DNA of 64,000 nt from Trematomus loennbergii (Eukaryota > Chordata > Actinopteri > Perciformes > Nototheniidae), in the NCBI GenBank assembly GCA_012861695.1, contig JAAOOA010000538.1, forward strand, positions 62,001 through 126,000, written 5' to 3'. The translations under genes and the position numbers were made by a program. Shown here one piece after another: positions 44,500-57,255 of this stretch (positions within the stretch are counted from its first letter, which is position 1; the number at the start of each line of letters is the position of its first letter). The notes beneath the pieces were generated by a model. The model was not told the DNA's origin. It ran no database searches and worked only from the letters and a program-made list of their open reading frames with translations.

Positions 44500-47160
44500 T
44501 GTCTTTTATTTGTACTTCCTTTTTTCTCCCTCCTTTAACTATTTCTGTCCTTACAGCTTTTTCTCCAAGACTGTCATCTTTCATATCTTCCAATATGTCC
44601 ATTTATTTTACATCACATCACTTCAGCACCAAATACTCCATTATCTCTCTCCTTTACGGTCATCTCACATCTTGTATCTTACATCTTTCATTTTAAAATG
44701 TTTTGACAGGTTTGGTACCATGCCCACATTGATGCAACACCTGCGATGATTTTGAGGTTAATTTGACCAATGGTTACATTAAACTGGAATGATATCCTAT
44801 ATGATTGCAGATATTGATTGATTGATCCTTTTCCATCCCTGGTAGGATGTCATGTTCTTTCTTTCTTTGCTTCAGCCCCAAATACTCCATCAATCTCTTT
44901 CCTTTACTTTCACCCGACAACTTTTATCTTCAACTCTTCCCATCTCTTTTATCTCTTTGCACCACTGTTGTCCCGCCTCTCATCCAAACTTAGTTTTAGC
45001 TTCTGTCAGCCCTGTCAGTGTCCTTCCCTCCTCCTTTTCCCATTTCTCCTTTCATCTACTCCGTCTTATCTCCTTCCCTGGCTGGCCCACCTCCCTCTTT
45101 CCACACCACTTTCTTCTGTGTCATTTTGTTTTCATCGCGGTCCAAGAAACTCACATAGTATTGGTTTCACGGTCATTCCCTTCCTGCCCCCCGTTATTAT
45201 TATCAAATTGGTTTCAACATGTTTCCTCAGCAGACTAGAAGCTCTGTAGCATTTCTATTTCTGCTTGCAACGCTCCTCTGAAATGTTCAACCTCATTTTA
45301 ACCAACAGACACTAGTCTTTTTCCTTTATTCACTATGATCTGCATTTGAATACATTCCTTGATGTCATGTTTCAGCATGGTTTCTCACAGTAGTCTGGTT
45401 GCTTGTGTGTATACAAATGTATTTCCCCATTCTTTTTCCAAACCTTTGTTGGCATGAATTGAGCTTTTGATCAAATACCAAAGCATAAACATGCACAATC
45501 GACAACAACTAACGGTGCTTTAAGCTGATTTCCTCAGTATGCTTACATGCCAAGAAAAAAGCTAACATAAAGGCATTACTTAGCATTTCAATAAGCATGT
45601 GTTCAAATGTGTTTTTGCATCCCCACTTTATGATTATACACCTTTGCTATTTCTAACCACTTGAATCATACAATAGGTTTACTTGCCAATTTCTCATAAC
45701 AAGTATGACAAGTTACATCAACCCTCGCAAGTTCCCGGGCCTGCTGTGTTGAGGAATAGGAGGATTGAAGGGTCTGTATTACAGGAGACTGCATTCTCAG
45801 GTGTTGATTCAAAGAAAAGGTTCCTGTCTTTTTCCTGTCCCCTTGCTGTCACTAATCTCACAAACCCACATTGAACTATAACAAGGAGCCCATAACTGGG
45901 GCAGCAGTAGCTAATTCTGTAGGGACTGTGTTCATGTGTGATTTTCCACCCTTTGCGTGTAATGTAAATACTAACAGATCGAAGCATTTAATTTCCCCTC
46001 TATTAACAAAATAAGTTCAAACATATTTTTATTTTTATAAGCTTATTCGTAATAAACATTGTTCTCCTTCCATTTGTTTTCTCTTCTCACCTTGTCTTTA
46101 TTCTCTACCGCACCTTATTACAACATTACGTCTTAGATGTATACTTTTGCATTTGCTTATTTACTTGTGTCTGTTAATAAGTCGGGAGAGATTTTGGAGA
46201 GATACGTATTAAATTGGCCATATATTATTTATTTTACATTAACTATTATTTCAGACACAAGTATGGTCTGTGTTATTTTTAAGATTTGTTTTTGCTAAAG
46301 ATTTATTCAGGGAGGCTGTGGCTCAGGGGATTGCAAGTTCGAGTCCCACTGCAGTCAGCATGTCGTTGTGTCCCTGGGCAAGACACTTCACCCCAAATTG
46401 CTCCTGTGGGGATTGTCCACAGTACTGAATGTATGTAAGTCACTTTGGATAAAAGCGTCTAAATAATGACATGTAATGATTCTTTAACTTTTTATGGAAA
46501 GAGTTTTTTTATCAGCCTTTCAAAGATGAAAACCAAATCAATATTTTCCCTGAAAAAACACCACCTCAGGATATTAAGTGCCTTAAAGCAATCCTATCCA
46601 TTTTATTTTCAGCCGCTCAGTTCAGATTGGGGTTTTGCTCCCAGAAAGCTAATAGCCCAGACATCACATAATCCTTCCATTTGGATTTCTCTCAGTTGGA
46701 CACCACTTATCATCTCACAGCCACCCTGCATGTGAAAAAATGCATTAATCATGCTGATATGAGAGAAATTGAATCGACGGGATTGGTACCATGCCCACAT
46801 TTATGCAATTGAGTCAACATAACTCGCGTTGATTGATTTTAAGCTCCATTACACCCTTAACCCCATTTTACAGAAGAGAACATTTTGACATCAATCTAAA
46901 ACATATCTTATATAATTGCATGTGTCAAATAAGTTGATGGATATTCTCACATTTTACCTTCAATTTCTAATGAATTGCTGCGTCTCTAATTCACTTATAT
47001 CATTTGTTTAAATGTTTTATTTCATTTGAAAACATATTTTTGCCTTTCTTCTGCCTTCCTTTATTGTTTACTGTCTCTTTATTCCTCCATTGTCTCGCCC
47101 TGTCTCTGTCTCCCTTTCCATTCCTGGAAAGATGTCATGTTCTCTGTTTCTTTGCTCGCT
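44500..47160. repeat. Pyrimidine-rich region with internally repeated modules
   Basis: Three pairs of related segments occur. Segment aaatactccat plus ctttccttta-type text appears at 44634-44660 and 44879-44910. Segment ttggtaccatgcccacatt appears at 44713-44731 and 46784-46802. Segment gatgtcatgttct with tttctttgc appears at 44846-44875 and 47130-47155. This suggests an old, partly scrambled duplication. A SINE (46311-46478) lies inside. The C/T-rich strand keeps serine/leucine-rich frames open, which I do not regard as genes. Confidence 0.5.
46311..46478 (+). mobile_element. tRNA-headed SINE (V-SINE/HE1-like), plus strand
   Basis: Its head ggaggctgtggctcagggg has lost part of the A-to-B spacing by deletion. 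The B box gttcgagtccc, the gggcaagacacttcacccc segment, the core ctttggataaaagcgtct and the catgtaatg tail are present. Confidence 0.85.
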
Positions 47161-48226
47161 CATTATGAAACATGGGGACCCCGCTGAGTCTGACCTGTCT
47201 GTAAATCCCTTCTCATTAGATCCAAACCCAGCCAGGAATATGTATTTGCAAGAACCACAGTGCTCTCTGCATCACAGAAAAACCTGCCAAATGGATGGAA
47301 GGAGAGAGGGAAAAGCCAGTAAATTGAGACAGTAGGAATAAACCAATAGAACGAGAGAACCAATGTGCGTCAAAGAGTGTGTGTGTGTGTGAGGCTCAGA
47401 CCATCAACGGTGACTGGAAGATTTTTAAGATTTATACTGACAACCAGATTAATCTTTTGACAAGCGTAACAAGCCCAAAGATTAGCTGGAGGTTTATTTG
47501 GAGGTTTAAATCCATAAGTGAGGGAACATGAATTGACACTGATAATTCCTAAATCCAGTTAAATATAATCATCGAGTTGTAGATCCTTTGGCTAGAGTTT
47601 CAAAAATTAAATATAGCAGTGAGCTTCTACGCTTTTGAAAAGTTTAAAAGGCATTCCGATAAGGGCTCACATATCAAAGTCTGTCCACAGGGAACTACAT
47701 ACTGTATGTGAAAAGTTGTACAAAGCCTTTTGTGCCTCCAGAGGAGGGAAGTCTGAGGCATTGCTTTAAGAACAGGCAAAGCTGAAGACTGCAAGTTTGA
47801 GAATAATGTAGATAGTTTTCCATGATTAATGAAATCATCCAACAACAGCAACAACACACAAAAGGTTGTTGATCACGGGGATTAAATGCCCCACATTTTA
47901 GAGTTAATGGGTTGAAGACATTTTATCGACGACATGTGACTCTGGACGTAGAGTTCAGTTCTCCACCAATCAGATGGTTGGTGGTAAAAGCACAATATAC
48001 AAACCAAATCCATTTGACATCTCTATCATAAAGTTCTTGTTGTGGAAAAATGTTGAATGTATTTATTGTCGTGTATTTCTGGTTGTATTTACATTATAGT
48101 AGAATTTGGAAAACAGTCCAAGCTGATCCAGCATCTGCACGTTGGCACTAGTCTGTTGCTATCAGTCATTCAAACTCCATTTAAAAAAATCAAAATCTGG
48201 GCAAGTTGTACATGCAGCGTTCAGAT
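47161..48226. other. Unique DNA, no gene seen
   Basis: A short (GT)7 tract lies at about 47379. No exons recognised. Confidence 0.4.
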
Positions 48227-49068
48227 TTAAAGGGCCCATGTCATGCTTTTCCGGTTATTACCCGTCCCCTTGTGTGTTATGAAGGTTTTTATGCATGTAA
48301 ATGGTGTGCAGAGTCACAAACCCTCAAAGTACACCCTATAGCGAGTAAAACTCTAACACAGAAAATACCTCCCCAAAACGCCTCGTTGGAGATACGTCAT
48401 TGTCCATTTGATTCTTCCATTTTGTTCCGGGTACGGCATGATGTCAAGCCGTACCCGGAACGAAATGGACCAATCCGTGGAGCCGTTACGTTACGTCCGC
48501 GGAGCCGTTACGTTAAGCCCCCGCTGATTGGTCCAAATTGACCAATCCACGGACTTCCTCACACACACATCTGTGTGCAGGGAGCAGGGAGCTCTGCTGA
48601 TTTCTCCTCCCTGGCTGCAGGCTGTTAACAGACAGTTGGGATCGCGGCGAAATTCTCTCTGCAGACCCATTCTCACAGCGTTTATCAACCTTTTTCTTAC
48701 TCAATATCAAGCCACACTTATTGTTTTTACTTCGGCTGTGACTTTGTGTGTGCTCAGGATGAGTTTGGCTGTGTTTGGCTGTGTATCGCTAACAAGGAAA
48801 CAACACCTCCACGGAGCTCAGCGCGATTCACAACGTCCCGACCAATCAGAGCACACTGTGCTCACAGGGAGGGTGGGGGCTGGAGCTTTGGGAGCTACAA
48901 CGAGCCGTTAAAGGCAGAGAGTGAAATTCAGTGAATACACGTAGTATACAGAGATGCTGTATGAGAAACCAATGTGAGTTTGGAAAATTGCACAATATAA
49001 ATATATTCTAGTAGACCTCAACAATGGAATTATGATCAGTGGAAATGGCCATGACATGGGCCCTTTAA
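48227..49068. mobile_element. TTAA (Kolobok/T2-like) element, 842 bp, complete
   Basis: TTAA plus agggcccatgtcatgc on the left is mirrored by gccatgacatgggccc plus TTAA (49065-49068) on the right. It is a subfamily distinct from 18879 and 42402. Its right half is shared with 1-454. It contains a perfect hairpin (48424-48461), a repeated gcggagccgttacgtta word and several ccaatc motifs. Frames across it do not resemble a transposase. Confidence 0.87.
48424..48461. repeat. Perfect 14-bp hairpin inside the TTAA element
   Basis: The arm gttccgggtacggc is followed by a 10-base loop and its exact complement gccgtacccggaac. Confidence 0.9.
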
Positions 49069-49548
49069 CTCACGCAAATGACAGCTGTTCTCCCCTTTAT
49101 CCCCTTGTCTATGTACATTATGAAGTGTATCATGAGTCTCGTTCACACTTGAATTCTTTGAACAGCTTTGGTTGTATCTGTGTCTCATTCCCAGAGGCAA
49201 ATGTATCTCTTTTAATTGACTTTAGTGTAATCACACCACCTCTAAAATATAGCTTTAGGGCGTCCAACACACAGGGATCTGCTGTGGACCTTCATTCATC
49301 TCCTGCAGCGTGCCAGGCCTGTTACATGGGGCAGATTGTTTCATCAGTCTTTGGTCACCTACTGGGAGCTCATAATGACAAAAACGACAACAAAAAGGAA
49401 GAGGGGGAGACATTTTAATCCTGTACCACCCGTGTATCATAGGCACTTTTGATGGATACTGGAGGAGACTATAGTACCATGGTACACCAGATGGGACCTT
49501 CCAGCTGTTTGGCTTCTTATCACTGCTCAAAGGATGCTGCAGTATCCC
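49069..49548. other. Unique DNA between two TTAA elements, no gene seen
   Basis: A 128-codon plus-strand frame starting in the preceding transposon runs through here. It has no domain character. Confidence 0.4.
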
Positions 49549-49852
49549 TTAAAGGGGACATATTATGCAACATCCACTTTTTTCATGTCTTTTATACATA
49601 AACATGTGTCCCCTCTGTGTAAAGAGATTTTGAAAGTTTCAGGAAAAAAGATTCTCTCTCTTTTTGTCCTGATCCATTTATATAAAAACTGAAAATGAGC
49701 TGATCAGATTTTGGCCACTTTATGATGCCATAACGATTTTTTGGCTTGTGTAACCATTAGCCAATCACCAACCAAGGTAACCCCACCCCCCACCTTATCA
49801 CCTGAATCTCCTACTAGAGCACCTTTGTGTTCTTTTAACCAAATATCTCTCA

Positions 49853-50984
49853 TGGGGCTTTCACACCAACGCGGTTCCAGGGCCGGTTTGGAGCTAGAGC
49901 CTGAAAAGCACCGTTTTTTCCTGTTCACACCGCAGCGGAGCCGCCTCTAAGCTCCGGAATCCGGTTTGTTTCAAGCACCAAAAATGTGTCGGTCTAGTAG
50001 CAAGAACCGCATACGTCACGCTTACGTCGGAGGGGGGCGAGATTAACCTGAGCTAACAGTTCAAGGCGAGTACGGCAAATACAAGTTGTAACAAGCAGTA
50101 GTGCTGAGCAAAGTGACTAGAACGAAACCACACCTATAAAAACCACACTTTATAAAGTCAGGCAACACTAACCAGGCTTCGTGTGATTCTGTTTATTTGT
50201 ACCTTACTTTGACCATCCGTTCGCTGTTATTGATCATTGTGGAGAGCAGGCAGAAGTTTTGTTTTGTATTATAGCAGCTATCGGATGGAATCAATACATG
50301 GGCTGCACAGGATGTCATCACAAGTAGAATCATAATGAAAAATACGCCGGTAAAATGTGCCTGTAGAAAACGGCTTATGCCACAGTAGGATAGCAACAAC
50401 AAGTAGTCAGTTTAGCTTCGGTTGCTATGCTAACATCACCCATTTTATACCAGAGAAACTTTAATAACAGCGTTGTGATGCCAAACAGTGTCAATTCAGA
50501 CTGACACACATTCACTTATGGGGAATGGAAATATGTATCAGCTGCTTGTGTGACAGTCAGACAGTGAATACTTTAGCGGACGCTGTGTGAGCTAACCTGG
50601 AGCTAACGGGAGAATAAACTCCCGTGGAAGAGCAGCACTGCAGCGGTCGGTAAATGCCGCTGAAACACATTAATAAACAATGAACCACGGCACTCTGGAG
50701 AAAAGGTTGGAGAAGTCGTTATTTAATTTAATCTGGCTTTGTATGATTAAAAGCAACACGATCATCGACCCGACGCAGTCCCCCATTGTTGTTGTAGTTA
50801 GCGCCGTAACGCCGTTTGGGAGAAAATCAGCGACGTAAACGTGACGTCATGACGCAGCAGCGGCAGCACCAGTCGGGCTCTGGGCGGTGTGAACAAAACG
50901 GGGCTGAAAATAAAAACCGGTTCCGAACCAGAAAAGCTCTAGCACGGAGCTAAGAACGGGAATCGCGTTGGTGTGAAAGCCCTA
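49853..50984. mobile_element. Nested inverted-repeat element, 1132 bp, TCA flanks
   Basis: The ends tggggctttcacaccaac and gttggtgtgaaagcccta are inverted with one mismatch, and the next bases (gcggttcc against gggaatcgc) continue the match. TCA lies on each side (49850-49852 and 50985-50987). A three-base target duplication and GC-rich ends fit PIF/Harbinger, although TCA is not the usual TWA. A CRE octamer lies at 50842-50849. No transposase recognised. Confidence 0.8.
50842..50849. promoter_or_regulatory. Perfect CRE octamer TGACGTCA in the nested element
   Basis: It lies within aaacgtgacgtcatgac, with two half-sites close by. Confidence 0.35.
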
Positions 50985-51192
50985 TCAGAGGGGCGTGGGG
51001 AGGGGCTCCTTATTTTCATATAAAGTAACAGACAGAGAATCATCACTTTTGAAACAGGGCTGAAACAGAAGGGATTATGGGATGCTACAATGATCTGTTT
51101 GGTATTTCGAGCCAAACACTTCAGAGACATGTTTGTATATATCCGAGACCTATAATATATTGATGAAAAACAGTATAATAGGGGACCTTTAA

Positions 51193-52003
51193 TACAGAAA
51201 ATGTGTTCAACTTTATGGTTATATCCATTATATTCCCCTGTTTTAATCCACGCCCATGTCAAAAACAGTGTTTTATTAGAATGAAAACAAACCCGTTGAA
51301 ATTAATTAATCCTTTGGGGAATACTGATACAGTATAGCAATACAGAATATGTCAAGACTTTGAAACAGCCAACCAAACTGCAAATACAATGAAGTGGAAC
51401 CATTAAAAACCTTGGTCTAACTCTAATACAAGATCCCTAGAAGTTTTATGAAAATGTCTCAGAATATTTGCAGACACTGTGAGAAACTTGGCGGCGTACT
51501 CATGCATCATCTAAACCGCTGCCAAATAAAGATAAAGGGAAAAGGATTTTATTGATTTTATTGTGTGATCTCCAGTGTTTGTTAAACTTTATGTGCGTTG
51601 GTGTTTCATAAAAAAAATGTCTGGTTTCTGACAAAAAAACACAAACAGTCATGTAAAATAAGATCAAACTAGCAAATTCTTGTGAAAAATAAATACATTG
51701 ACAAAAGCTCCTTATTAAAGAAGATCCCATCTTTGAATTCCTTTCTTTTGACAAATGAATCCAGTGTGTGAAGTGTGATGTTCAGTGAGATGTTTTACAC
51801 ACGTCACAGTGAAAGAGAGCTGTGGTGTGCGAAGCCGTATCTGGGTTGTTATAAATACTTAATGATGTTTGCATGAAAAAGGCTCCATTAAATAATGAAT
51901 ACACAGGATCCTCAACATCATATCTGACGGAGCCTGCAGCAGAATGTAGAGACTTTGTATTGTGTGTGGAAATCATATATATTAGCACAAATAAATGTCA
52001 TTG
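51193..52003. other. Unique DNA, no gene seen
   Basis: No recognisable features. Confidence 0.4.
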
Positions 52004-52140
52004 TTAAAGTGGCCCTATTTATTTTTTGGGGTTTTGCTATTCCTGTAGTGTGTGTATTAGGTTTGTGTGCATGTAAATGGTCTGCAAAGGCTAAAATCCC
52101 TCTTAGCAGTTGCCCAATAACAGAGCCAGCCAGCTAACCA
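52004..52140. mobile_element. TTAA-type MITE, left-end fragment
   Basis: It opens TTAA plus agtggccctatttatttt, and the following text (gtgcatgtaaatggtctgc) parallels gcatgtaaatggtgtgca in the element at 48227. Sequence after about 52140 is not recognised as part of it, and no right end is seen. Confidence 0.6.
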
Positions 52141-52144
52141 TCAG

Positions 52145-52866
52145 AGCAGACTGAAAATGGCATTATCAATGATATACCATTGTAAACAAACATTTCAAAT
52201 ATGCACGTTCAGCTGCCTTGCTGTGCATTCACTGGCAATTAGCTTGACACTGGTTGATTGTTAGCTAATTAAACTCACATATTTGGCCAATATCGGGTGA
52301 CACCTGATCTTATAAACAACTGACCTCCACCTTGCATTATTTCGTTGCGGTTTGCCCCTTCAACATCACCACAGCACCCTTGCATTACTGATATTGTTAA
52401 TTTCCAGACGCCATTGTTTTATTGTGTTGACAGTAGATTTGATTTTATGTTCATTTGATTTCAACATCTTGCATCTTTTTTTCTCACATCCACTTATATA
52501 TTATATTTCACATCATTGAATCATCCTCAATGATCATTTCAATCATTGAGGAAAACTCTGATGTTGTACCATGATGAAGAGGGACGTGCTTAGCCGTCAC
52601 TAAATATTGATGCTGAAGCCATTCCACAAGCCGGTGTTAACCCATGTCAAGTGAAATGAAGCATTTGACGCAAAACAAGTGACATAGGATATAAATAAAC
52701 TGGTTGCTCACAAGTGTTTTCCTTCATCTTTGGACATGAGAGACATGTGATCATCATGAAATATCGTCTCATGATTTAATCATTCTTCCAACCATTAGAT
52801 GTAAAATTCCTATTCTTATTCCTATAAGCAGTCTTTTAAGACCTAATATTTTTGGAATATGCTCTC
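52145..52866. other. Unique DNA, no gene seen
   Basis: A short AT-rich segment at 52200-52290 contains caattagc and gctaattaaac words. Confidence 0.4.
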
Positions 52867-52869
52867 TTA

Positions 52870-53673
52870 GGCCCCGGCTCCACGAGGACAAATACGGGTT
52901 GAATCCGCATATTTCTCATGCGTATAGCCCTCTAAGCTCGACGACGCCGTAAGGGAAACGTAGAAACAGATCCCGCAAACGACAACGGGTCCAAAGGTGG
53001 ATAGATCTGGGAACGGAGCGCTCTGGGGGGTCCAACGGGGCCGTGGAGTCGCCTATACGGTCATTCGTTTTCATAGCCCCGCCTCTCCCCACCAGATTCA
53101 GATTCAGATTATTTATCTTTATCTCGATATGAACATAAACGCGAGTGAAGTCTAATCTGACAGGACGGAGACACGCAGCTCCTCCGGCTGTGAAGCAGCG
53201 GGAGCAAAACACACACTTCAAATCAGATCACCACCCTTAGCTATTTTAATTACCTCTCAAACTACCTAAACTAGTTATAAATATGTTTATTTTTACTGTC
53301 GGGTTTACTTACTGGATCAGCTGCTGCATGAGGAAGCATGAAGATTTAAACTTTAACACACATTGACCGGCGAAAAACTCTGCGCGGTTCCCTCCGCCCC
53401 CACCGCGGAGAAATAACAGAAGTGCAGCCATGACAACCATTCTTATTCGCTGCTTTTGTGGAGGAAGTTGCTGCTTTTGTGGAGGAAGTTACAGCGCCAC
53501 GTACAGGTTCGGCATATGTACTGCAGCTTTTCCAGCGGTTGGATGTAAACGGAGCCGTCTCGTGGAGCTTGACACAATCCGGTGTATATTGCGTGGGGAC
53601 GGAAGGTTTTTTGCGGTTGCATTTGCGTTACTCCGATGCGTTTTGCCGTATTTATCCTCGTGGAGCCGGGGCC
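52870..53673. mobile_element. PIF/Harbinger-type MITE, copy 2 of a twin pair (804 bp)
   Basis: It has the same ends as 28330-29127 and lies in the same orientation. It is flanked by TTA on both sides (52867-52869 and 53674-53676), so the target differs from copy 1 (TAA) and the copies are independent insertions. By eye they differ only by scattered single-base changes and small indels. Confidence 0.92.
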
Positions 53674-53723
53674 TTAGACAGTATATTACTTTCTTTATGT
53701 CATGTATTTAAATGCCACTTCTC

Positions 53724-54349
53724 CATGGGCGGGGCCAGGATTTTTTGCTGCAGTAGCTTAGCAGTTGCTATATGACAGCACGGCGTTGCTAGTTAATTTT
53801 CAAATAAATAAACGAACAATACCAGTGGCCAAGCACCAGCCTGTTCATATTGTAGCGTTCACCACTATTCAAGATCACAGATCACGAGCCTTCAATGTCG
53901 AAAACGTTCTCTTTATTTTATGGTATTGACAGCCACAGCCACGCCTTACAGAGCCAATCAATAGTATAACACTCATTATGACTTTTCAATCCCCACACTC
54001 GAACACAACTCCTACCGTCTCCTACTCCCTACACACACACCGGAAAACGCACACACACACCTGGAAGGGGCGGCCTCTCCCTAACTCCCGCCAACAACAT
54101 TGCCTAAATAGCTTTACAAATGTACTAAACTGCACATCTAATAACTGAAATAACTATTAACTTGGACACGCTACAATATTATCATTAAAACATTCCTTTG
54201 ACACTTATAACATTACTTTGCAAGGTAAGCACAACCAAAATAAGTTTGTAAAAGCAGAATTTGAACACTGTTTCTGTGCTCCTACAATATGTGTGTATAA
54301 TACCATTACACCCTAAGCGTACACAATAGCGTTTGAACTGGCATGCTGT

Positions 54350-54416
<67 letters not shown>

Positions 54417-54701
54417 ACACACAGGGTTGTCCTGTGTGTGTCCTGGGTTGTGGACCGGCTCCGTTGGAGATCCCGGCCGTGTACGCTGACTTGTGAGAAA
54501 TCTTCCATTTTCGATCTGTGTTCACATACTGAGAATTATAACAACATTAGCCAAGTAACAGTTCGCGCTTTAATTTACAATGACCCCTGATAGATCTCGC
54601 GAGAATGTGTATAAATATAATAGATACATTGCTAAGCCGTTGCTAGGCCAATTGTTGGAGTTGCTATAGCAACTCCAAGCTACCCCCTGGCGCCGCCCCT
54701 G
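53724..54701. mobile_element. hAT-type element, 978 bp, perfect 8-bp TSD
   Basis: The left end catgggcggggccagg is inverted at the right as cctggcgccgcccctg. The duplication cacttctc is perfect at 53716-53723 and 54702-54709. CAGGGGCGGCGCCAG-type ends are familiar in vertebrate hAT elements. The interior includes a CA array (54351-54423) and no transposase frame. It landed only 50 bases from the Harbinger element at 52870-53673. Confidence 0.92.
54351..54423. repeat. (CA)n microsatellite inside the hAT element
   Basis: About 70 bases of CA with two cc interruptions. Confidence 0.97.
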
Positions 54702-54709
54702 CACTTCTC

Positions 54710-55520
54710 ATTATTGTCAAACATCAACATTTAATTGTCCCCTTTTAATCAATTGAATTTGTCATATTCATTTCATTATTTTTAATTGAACATGTTACAT
54801 CTAATATCTAAAAGGATGGATAAAATGTCGCTGTTTTATTAAAAGTGTCTTGCTATTCTGTCTCGGTTAGTTATGTATGTGAATACTGCAATATCAATGA
54901 GCTTTTAGCTGTTTTTATTAGCAAGTAAAAGGAGATAAGAGATTGGGTTTTAAGGTACAGATGTATTCTGGACTTGCAGAAGTCCAGGTCAGACATGACA
55001 GCATATGGATGATTGCCTGGAAAGCATCCCCAGTGAGGAAGTGGTGATCATGTTGTTCAGGCAAACATAGAAGTTATGTAAATCTTCAAATAATTAGCAA
55101 ACAGTGAATATTTTATGACGTATGTAATATCAATAGAGCATATGACGCATGACGTATCTGGCGAGGCACTACAAAGCAATTCATTTATTTTGATTTAAGA
55201 TATTTAAGATATCTGACCTTGCAATATGATGACAGACGCTCTAAATGCATGAATGAAGACTGACAACAAACCGATAGACAGACCATAATCAGAAGAGCGA
55301 ACAAAGGGAAAGAAGAAAAAACATTTAGCTGAATGAACTGAACCTTTATAGGATCATTGTCTGAACATATGGTTACTGACATGGGGAAGTCAGACATTGA
55401 GGTGTATTGAACTGTGTCGAAAATACCCAGAAGCTCCATTACTGTAGCAACTGAAAGGATGTCTCAGGTCAAAGGTCACTGAGCATTTGAACGACAAAGG
55501 TGGCAAGCATGTTTTCAATA
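54710..55520. other. Unique DNA, no gene seen
   Basis: No recognisable features. Confidence 0.4.
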
Positions 55521-56258
55521 AAGCCCCTGTCACACTGTCCCGAAATGTACACCAGATGGACACACGATAAAGGAAATGTTCAAATTCGGCTCTGATCGTA
55601 ACAACATCGGGGCGAAAAATGCCCGATGGCACCGATGATCAGACGAAGATGACACGATTTGACAAGATGCCCTCACGAGTGCCTTACGAAGGGCAACATG
55701 GACACACAAATTCAACACGAAAATGATCCTTCGCAAGATCCTTCGGCAATTTTTTGGCATGCCAAAGATTTTGCCACCGCTCGCGAAGTTGCTGCCGGAG
55801 CCTGAGAAACTCCACCGGCGGTCATACTATGGCTTAAGATGCCCTCACGAATGGCCCGATGTTGTTACGATCTGAGCCGAATTTGAACATTTCCTTTATC
55901 GTGTGTCCATCGGGTTGTTTTATTGCACAACAAAATCATGTAAACATATTATGTAAATAACCCAATTTATGTTCTGTGAAGCTGAAAAGGATATCACATT
56001 GTTTTTGTTACTTCCGTTGCAGTTGTATGTCTTAAATGTAATTCAGGTTAACTTGCTGTTTTATTTAGATGCTTTTATTTTGAAGGCGAGTAGACAGGAA
56101 GTTGTTGTTGCTATGGAAACAACATGACGGAGAAAACTTGATATCTTCTACATATAAAGACGGAGAAAGTAAAGAACAAAGTCTGAAAATATCAGTACAG
56201 TATCATAGTACTTTAACATAATTGTTTTTATTACTTTCGTTGCAGTTGTATGTCTCAA

Positions 56259-57255
56259 GGCCCGGACACACCAGTCCGATTTTGGGAGTCAGAGGCCGTC
56301 AGAGGCAGTCGGGCATTCGCGGCGCCCTACTCAGGTTTGTGTGTCCCGCACCGTCGTCTCTTTACGGCACCTTTTCACACCTCCGGACGCGGCCGATTCA
56401 ACATGTTGAATCGGCCGCGGGAGGCGTCGGGAAAGTCCAGACCATTATTCAGATAGTGTTTCTGTCTGCCCCTCTATTCTTTCTCCCATTATCCTCCACA
56501 ATCTGCCTAGAAGTATTTTAACGTTGTTCAAGATGGTCATTTTAAAATGTGTTAAAAATATACTGTTAGTAGTTAAACAATAATAATGTGCGGCTGCTGC
56601 TGGCAGTTATGAAGGCACATTTTTTTTTTTTTATTAACGCTGTGTGATTAAAAGAATAAACACAAATAGCAGGATAGGCAATACAAAACTTTATTTCGTA
56701 CCTTGATACTACAGCCATTGATAACACAGCATTAGACATATTTGGCAAACTCTTTTTTTTATTGTATTACACACGCTTTTTATCATATGGTAGTCGATTG
56801 TTGATATTGTACAGTTCTTTAGACATATTTGCTATATCTTATCCCACTGAAAAGGCACTGCACCCACACCGTTAAAATATTGGCATAGTTCATCCCTTTC
56901 ATTCATTTCATTTAACTCCAGCTCTCGACACAGGTTCGGGAAAGCCCCCTGAGCTTCTCGCTGTAGTATCCATGTTTTCACCCATTTAGTGCGGTTTCTC
57001 CTGATTTTTCGCTTCCGCTTCTTATTCTCTGCAGCCGCAAGCAACAATCAAATTGCTGATAACGCCAGTACCGTACGATACATGTTTTCGATCGACGAGA
57101 GAGAGTGAAAATGGAAGTATTTGCGGTGTGTTCGTAGGCGGGCGGCGTAGCGGGCGACGTAGCCGACGCAGCCGACGCAGGCGACGAAGCTGACGTAAAA
57201 GTCGGGACGCCTTCGGTCCGCGTTCTTTGGTCTCAGGTGGGTGTGTAGCGGCCTT
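56259..57255 (-). mobile_element. PIF/Harbinger-type element, nested, with transposase exon relic
   Basis: The ends ggcccggacacacc and ggtgtgtagcggcc (plus strand) are imperfect inverted repeats. The left flank is caa and the right flank taa. A nearby segment, 56000-56042, carries the uninterrupted form tgtatgtcttaaatgta, where this copy reads tgtatgtctcaa before the element and taaatgta after it. A minus-strand frame at 56832-57047 resembles the start of a Harbinger transposase. Confidence 0.7.
56832..57047 (-). pseudogene. Harbinger transposase N-terminal exon relic
   Basis: The 71-codon frame begins MLLAAAENKKRKRKIRRNRT, continues KWVKTWILQREAQGAFPNLC and then RELELNE....CQYFNGVGAVPF. A basic start followed by W-V--W---R---GAF--L--EL and a YF segment is the usual amino end of PIF/Harbinger transposases, upstream of the DDE nuclease domain. 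None of the catalytic residues are present. The relic sits in a short element with inverted ends, so it is a deletion derivative. Confidence 0.65.

Larger units (their letters stand above)
49549..51192. mobile_element. TTAA (Kolobok/T2-like) element with a nested element, 1644 bp
   Basis: The left end TTAA plus aggggacatattatgcaa and the right end cagtataataggggacc plus TTAA (51189-51192) are inverted. The interior is split at 49853-50984 by another inverted-repeat element. Without that insert the host element would be about 510 bases, similar to its relatives. The region before the right end (gatctgtttggtatttcg) matches 14310-14330. Confidence 0.87.

Noticed and set aside
44818..45249. 143- and 128-codon Ser/Phe/Leu-rich frames
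   Set aside because: Composition artefact; two registers are open over the same C/T-rich DNA.
48528..48911. 127-codon frame in the TTAA element
   Set aside because: It is not kept in the related copy at 1-454 and shows no transposase motif.
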